In this document: positions 60,906 to 64,000 of the stretch, one piece after another | Position numbering within the stretch: position 1 is the first letter of the stretch | Layout of the letters: each line of letters opens with the position of its first letter | Assembly: GCA_032209605.1 (NCBI GenBank) | Contig: JASFXZ010000004.1 | Location: 32,584,401 to 32,648,400, forward strand | DNA: 64,000 nucleotides | Source: Mactromeris polynyma | Taxonomy: Eukaryota > Mollusca > Bivalvia > Venerida > Mactridae | Direction of reading: 5' to 3' | The notes under the pieces: generated by a model | The model's input: only the letters and a program-made list of their open reading frames with translations | Database searches by the model: none | What the model was told of the DNA's origin: nothing | Position numbers and translations under genes: made by a program

Positions 60906-61625
60906 AGACAACTTCACAGACCTAGAGAAGATATTATTTTAGTAAAATGTTTCAAGCGTATGACAAAAATATCACACTGTATCGTATTCCCAGCGAACTC
61001 TGCAAGAAAAGACCAGATGTTTTGAAGTTCATCGGTTACTGAGGGCATATTTCAAAGATACGTTATTATTGTTTATTTTATTTGGTCTACGAACTGTTAG
61101 TAACGTGTCACATATTGGTGTGGCAAATTTATTTCTTATAACAGATATGTGTTATTGTCATAAAGGCATTGATTTATGGTCCGCCAATAAATTTCATTGA
61201 TTTGTTACGCTTTCCTACAAACATTAAAATATTAAATTAACCTTATAAAATTAGATTGTACGCAAATTTACACAAATGTATCAAATTTGAACTCTATAAA
61301 ACATCCGCCAGGCATATACGCTATGTTTATGTTTTGTAATTATTAAATGTATATGCACACAATGTCTGAATTAAAATGTTCTCATCTGATGTATGTGGTA
61401 AGTTCATACTATTGAAATAAAATATAATAAACATCTGACTTTTTGTGACATTATAAGCAATTATCACATAGAATCACAATTTATACCGTTATAACCACCA
61501 GTCAGGTTGACAATTACATATATAATTGACTTGGAATACCGTGTTTTGAAAAACAGCTGAACCGAATTCACAGCTGTAAGTTATTTTTTCGTTTTCACAA
61601 ACCAATAACGTTGATAATAATGTAC
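60906..61625. other. No recognised feature
   Basis: AT-rich sequence without a supported gene. Confidence 0.4.
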
Positions 61626-61631
61626 AATCAA

Positions 61632-61735
61632 TCTCAATAGTAAGACCACCCTTGGGGCCCTTGAAAACCGGTCATCTTATTGAAGTGGTCTTAATAGTGA
61701 GGCTGAATACAGAGCAAGACAGTGTTTTATGCCAG
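61632..61735. mobile_element. Remnant of the TACAGTAAAACCTC MITE family
   Basis: Retains 'ctcaatagtaagaccaccct' and 'ttattgaagtggtcttaata'. Both ends are eroded. Confidence 0.6.
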
Positions 61736-62520
61736 TGTTCTTTATAAGCAAGTTGAAAATGTAGTAAATGTATAGATATGACCAAGTAAATAGCATTTGA
61801 AACGTGTCTTTCGGGGGAAAGAATTTTGTTTGACCTCATTACCAAATACTTGGTCATTTTAAGATGAAAGAGTCGGGTATTATAAAAAGACAGACTCAAT
61901 ACTTAACCATTAGCGTATACACACATTTCATAATGCAATTTGTTTCTTTAATGGGTTGACACTCCACATTTTTATGATTTATTTTATGCCACACTCGTTT
62001 CAATTTTAATTTTTAAGTGTTAACTTAATTGTTGTCCCCTTCTATTCTCCAACTCCTTACTTCCCCTTTCCCATAGGTGTTTGCCCTTACACCTCCTCAA
62101 CTCCTAATATTGCGTATTCTGATGTTTCCCTGGTATCTGTATGGGTAGGCATTGTCTGATGAATGTGGCGTTCCCTGTAACAAGTTAGCCCTTCCATGAT
62201 ACTACATGTAATAACAATGAATTGAATATTGATATATCTTTAGATATAAACATATAACCAAACCAAACACATCGTTGATTTGAATCCATTGAGTCACAAG
62301 AGCCACTGTTTGGAAATACAATGAACATCACAAAGGGGTGACTTTCAACAACTTAAGGATTTGTGGACAAGCAATATACTGCAATTGTATATGCGTTTCA
62401 AATGGAGACAACTAAAAGAAATAATGATAATAATAAAAATAATAGCTTTTCCAGAAGGTAAAAACACAAAAGACAGTAAACTTTACATTGGTACATATAA
62501 AAACATAATAATTACAAATA
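61736..62520. other. No recognised feature
   Basis: No gene or repeat was supported before the LTR. Confidence 0.4.
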
Positions 62521-62525
62521 CAAAG

Positions 62526-62681
62526 TGTTGTGTTTTATAGATAATATAAGAACACGTGTATATAGCTGAACTACTATTTATTAACTAAATACTACAGAGT
62601 GTGGCAGGTAGAGATAAGACTAGTAGGCGGGGCTTATCAGTAATACATACTGACCAATAGAATACATTAACATACACAACA
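62526..62681 (-). mobile_element. 3' LTR of a Gypsy-type retrotransposon, 156 bp
   Basis: On the minus strand it begins TGTTGTG and ends CACAACA, the usual TG..CA ends extended to a 7-bp inverted pair. It has CTATTGG (CCAAT box), CTATATAC and AATAAA inside. A polypurine tract, AAGAGGGGAGAA, sits just before it (minus strand, about 62684-62696). The partner LTR and target duplication (candidate CAAAG at 62521-62525) lie partly outside the window. Confidence 0.82.
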
Positions 62682-62959
62682 GTTCTCCCCTCTTAGATTT
62701 GAAGTCCGATATTCTGGAAGTTGTACCTGTAAATAATCATTTTACATGATAACATATATGTGTATTCAAAGTAAATAATCTGATAAGCTGTGAGAAACAT
62801 CTTGAGTGTTTATAATTGTATCAATTAGTACATTTGTTTAAACAAGTCCTGATTGTTTATGATTGTTCATTCTAACATTTTACAAGTTCCCCTAAACTGA
62901 TGTTTATTACCATAGCTAATGGTTTGTTGTATTCACACACTCAAATGTTTATACTGTTC
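62682..62959 (-). mobile_element. Retrotransposon 3' internal noncoding region
   Basis: Sequence between the pol stop codon and the LTR. It ends in the polypurine tract that would prime plus-strand DNA. No envelope-like frame is present. Confidence 0.65.
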
Positions 62960-64000
62960 TCAGTATGAAAGACGGTCAGGTGGTTTACGATCCCTAACAG
63001 GATACCTGCGTTCCATGGTTATGTCATCTGACCTAGAACTACTCTCATTTCTTTCATTATTCTCAGATGTAGGCAATTTCTCCTGATTACTGATTTCTAC
63101 CAAAGGATTATTTCCCATATGTTTATCTGGGAAAGTAGATAAAGTCGGAGTAACAGGGTTAAGCGTTGAACTTTCATTTTCCCGGTATTGTGATTGAACA
63201 GTAAATTCCGATTTGCGTAACTGATCAACATGCCTTCTCCAGACTTGATTATTTCCTATGTCAATTTTATACATGAGAGGTCCCTCACGGGATAAAATTG
63301 TACCAGGTAACCATTTTTCGGTTGCCGTTGGTCTATAGTCTCGTGCTATAACAGTGTCTCCTATCTCAAATTCTCTAAATTTTCGCGATTCTGACGTAGC
63401 TAGTTTCATTCTTTGTTTTTCAACATAGCCGTCTGTATCTGGTTTTAATAAATCTAACCTATTTCGCAAACTTCTCCCAAAAAACATCATAGCAGGACTT
63501 TCCTGCGTGCTTTGGTGAATCGAATTACGATACGTTAACAAGAAATTCGACAGTTTTAAGTTGAGATCACCCTTGTCAAATTTCATTGCACGGATACTTG
63601 ACTTAAATGTTCCGTTTAGCCGTTCCACTAAACCGTTCGTAGAAGGTTTGGCTACCGCAGTTCGTATATGAAAAACTCCATTATTTTTCATAAATTGCGC
63701 AAATGCATCTGAGGTAAATTGTACCCCGTTATCGCTTACTAACTGTTTCGGTAAACCATAGCGACTAAAAATAGTTCTCAAGACTTGAATTGTCTTGTCA
63801 GCGGTGGTGCAATTACCCATGTCCTCAATTTCCGCCCATTTGCTACGAGCACAGATAATGACTAAAAACATGCGTCCTTGAAATGGACCTACGAAGTCCA
63901 CGTGTACTCGTTCAAAATTAGTACGCGCATTTTCCCACGGGTGCAACTGAACTTTGGCTGGGGATTTTTGTTGCATCTGGCAACCTTGACATTGTTTAAC
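62960..64000 (-). CDS. Gypsy/Ty3-type pol, integrase C-terminal part (runs off window edge)
   Basis: The frame is open from the window edge to the stop at 62960-62962, 346 visible codons. It starts inside the integrase zinc finger (CQGC), then the catalytic core with Asp in HVDFVGP (visible residue 35), Asp in VSDNGVQF (90) and Glu in NGLVERLNG (126), a D,D-35-E spacing. A chromatin-binding or GPY-like region with GPLMYKI follows, then a Ser/Asn-rich tail with RRYPVRDRKPPDRL. The integrase inserts retrotransposon DNA into the host genome. The visible part has no stop or frameshift, so the copy looks young. Protease, reverse transcriptase and RNase H would be beyond 64000. Confidence 0.93.
   Translation of the reverse strand, partial: VKQCQGCQMQQKSPAKVQLHPWENARTNFERVHVDFVGPFQGRMFLVIICARSKWAEIEDMGNCTTADKTIQVLRTIFSRYGLPKQLVSDNGVQFTSDAFAQFMKNNGVFHIRTAVAKPSTNGLVERLNGTFKSSIRAMKFDKGDLNLKLSNFLLTYRNSIHQSTQESPAMMFFGRSLRNRLDLLKPDTDGYVEKQRMKLATSESRKFREFEIGDTVIARDYRPTATEKWLPGTILSREGPLMYKIDIGNNQVWRRHVDQLRKSEFTVQSQYRENESSTLNPVTPTLSTFPDKHMGNNPLVEISNQEKLPTSENNERNESSSRSDDITMERRYPVRDRKPPDRLSY

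Overview
This is an AT-rich, intron-rich animal nuclear window. Spliceosomal introns with GT..AG borders, a metazoan-type enolase, tRNA-derived SINEs, many MITEs and dense minisatellites all point to a lophotrochozoan, most likely a bivalve mollusc. The species is an inference from repeat style and is not proven. No bacterial or organellar features are seen.

Layout. 1-7056 holds two convergent genes that look like a PIF/Harbinger unit: the 3' end of a Myb/SANT-like accessory gene (+, five visible exons, start outside the window) and a complete four-exon HARBI1-like DDE nuclease gene (-). A GGGGCCCGTTTCAT-type terminal repeat closes the right side. 7213-7887 is an intronless, twice frameshifted apple/C-type-lectin-like pseudogene. 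9783-10904 (-) is an intact single-exon GT31 beta-1,3-galactosyltransferase-like gene with a glycosylation-sequon repeat in its stem. 11-31 kb is almost all repeats. It contains a MITE with an 8-bp target duplication, fold-back elements, a 19-bp minisatellite, and a 3-kb element with satellite arms around a cysteine-rich CXC pseudogene, with an internally deleted sibling 2 kb further on. It also contains a Tc1-like element invaded by a LINE fragment, and a 1-kb 30/32-bp minisatellite.

32.1-46.5 kb is the main host gene: enolase, 11 coding exons, 436 codons, all catalytic residues present. Its introns carry at least one TTA-flanked element (1.5 kb), two TTAA-flanked elements (0.64 and 0.92 kb), a SINE, MITEs and dispersed repeats. 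Downstream, 47-62 kb has no recognisable host gene. It holds three more minisatellites (31, 36 and 37 bp), MITE copies, and an inverted pair of degenerate ~125-bp arrays around a reverse-transcriptase fossil. 62526-64000 is the 3' end of a Gypsy-type LTR retrotransposon on the minus strand: integrase, polypurine tract and a 156-bp LTR.

The enolase and the galactosyltransferase are unrelated housekeeping-type genes. The genes with a visible functional relation are the Myb-like/HARBI1 pair, which in this family act together as DNA-binding partner and nuclease. Coordinates of exons and repeat ends were read by eye from splice motifs, frame continuity and terminal repeats. No alignment or database search was run.
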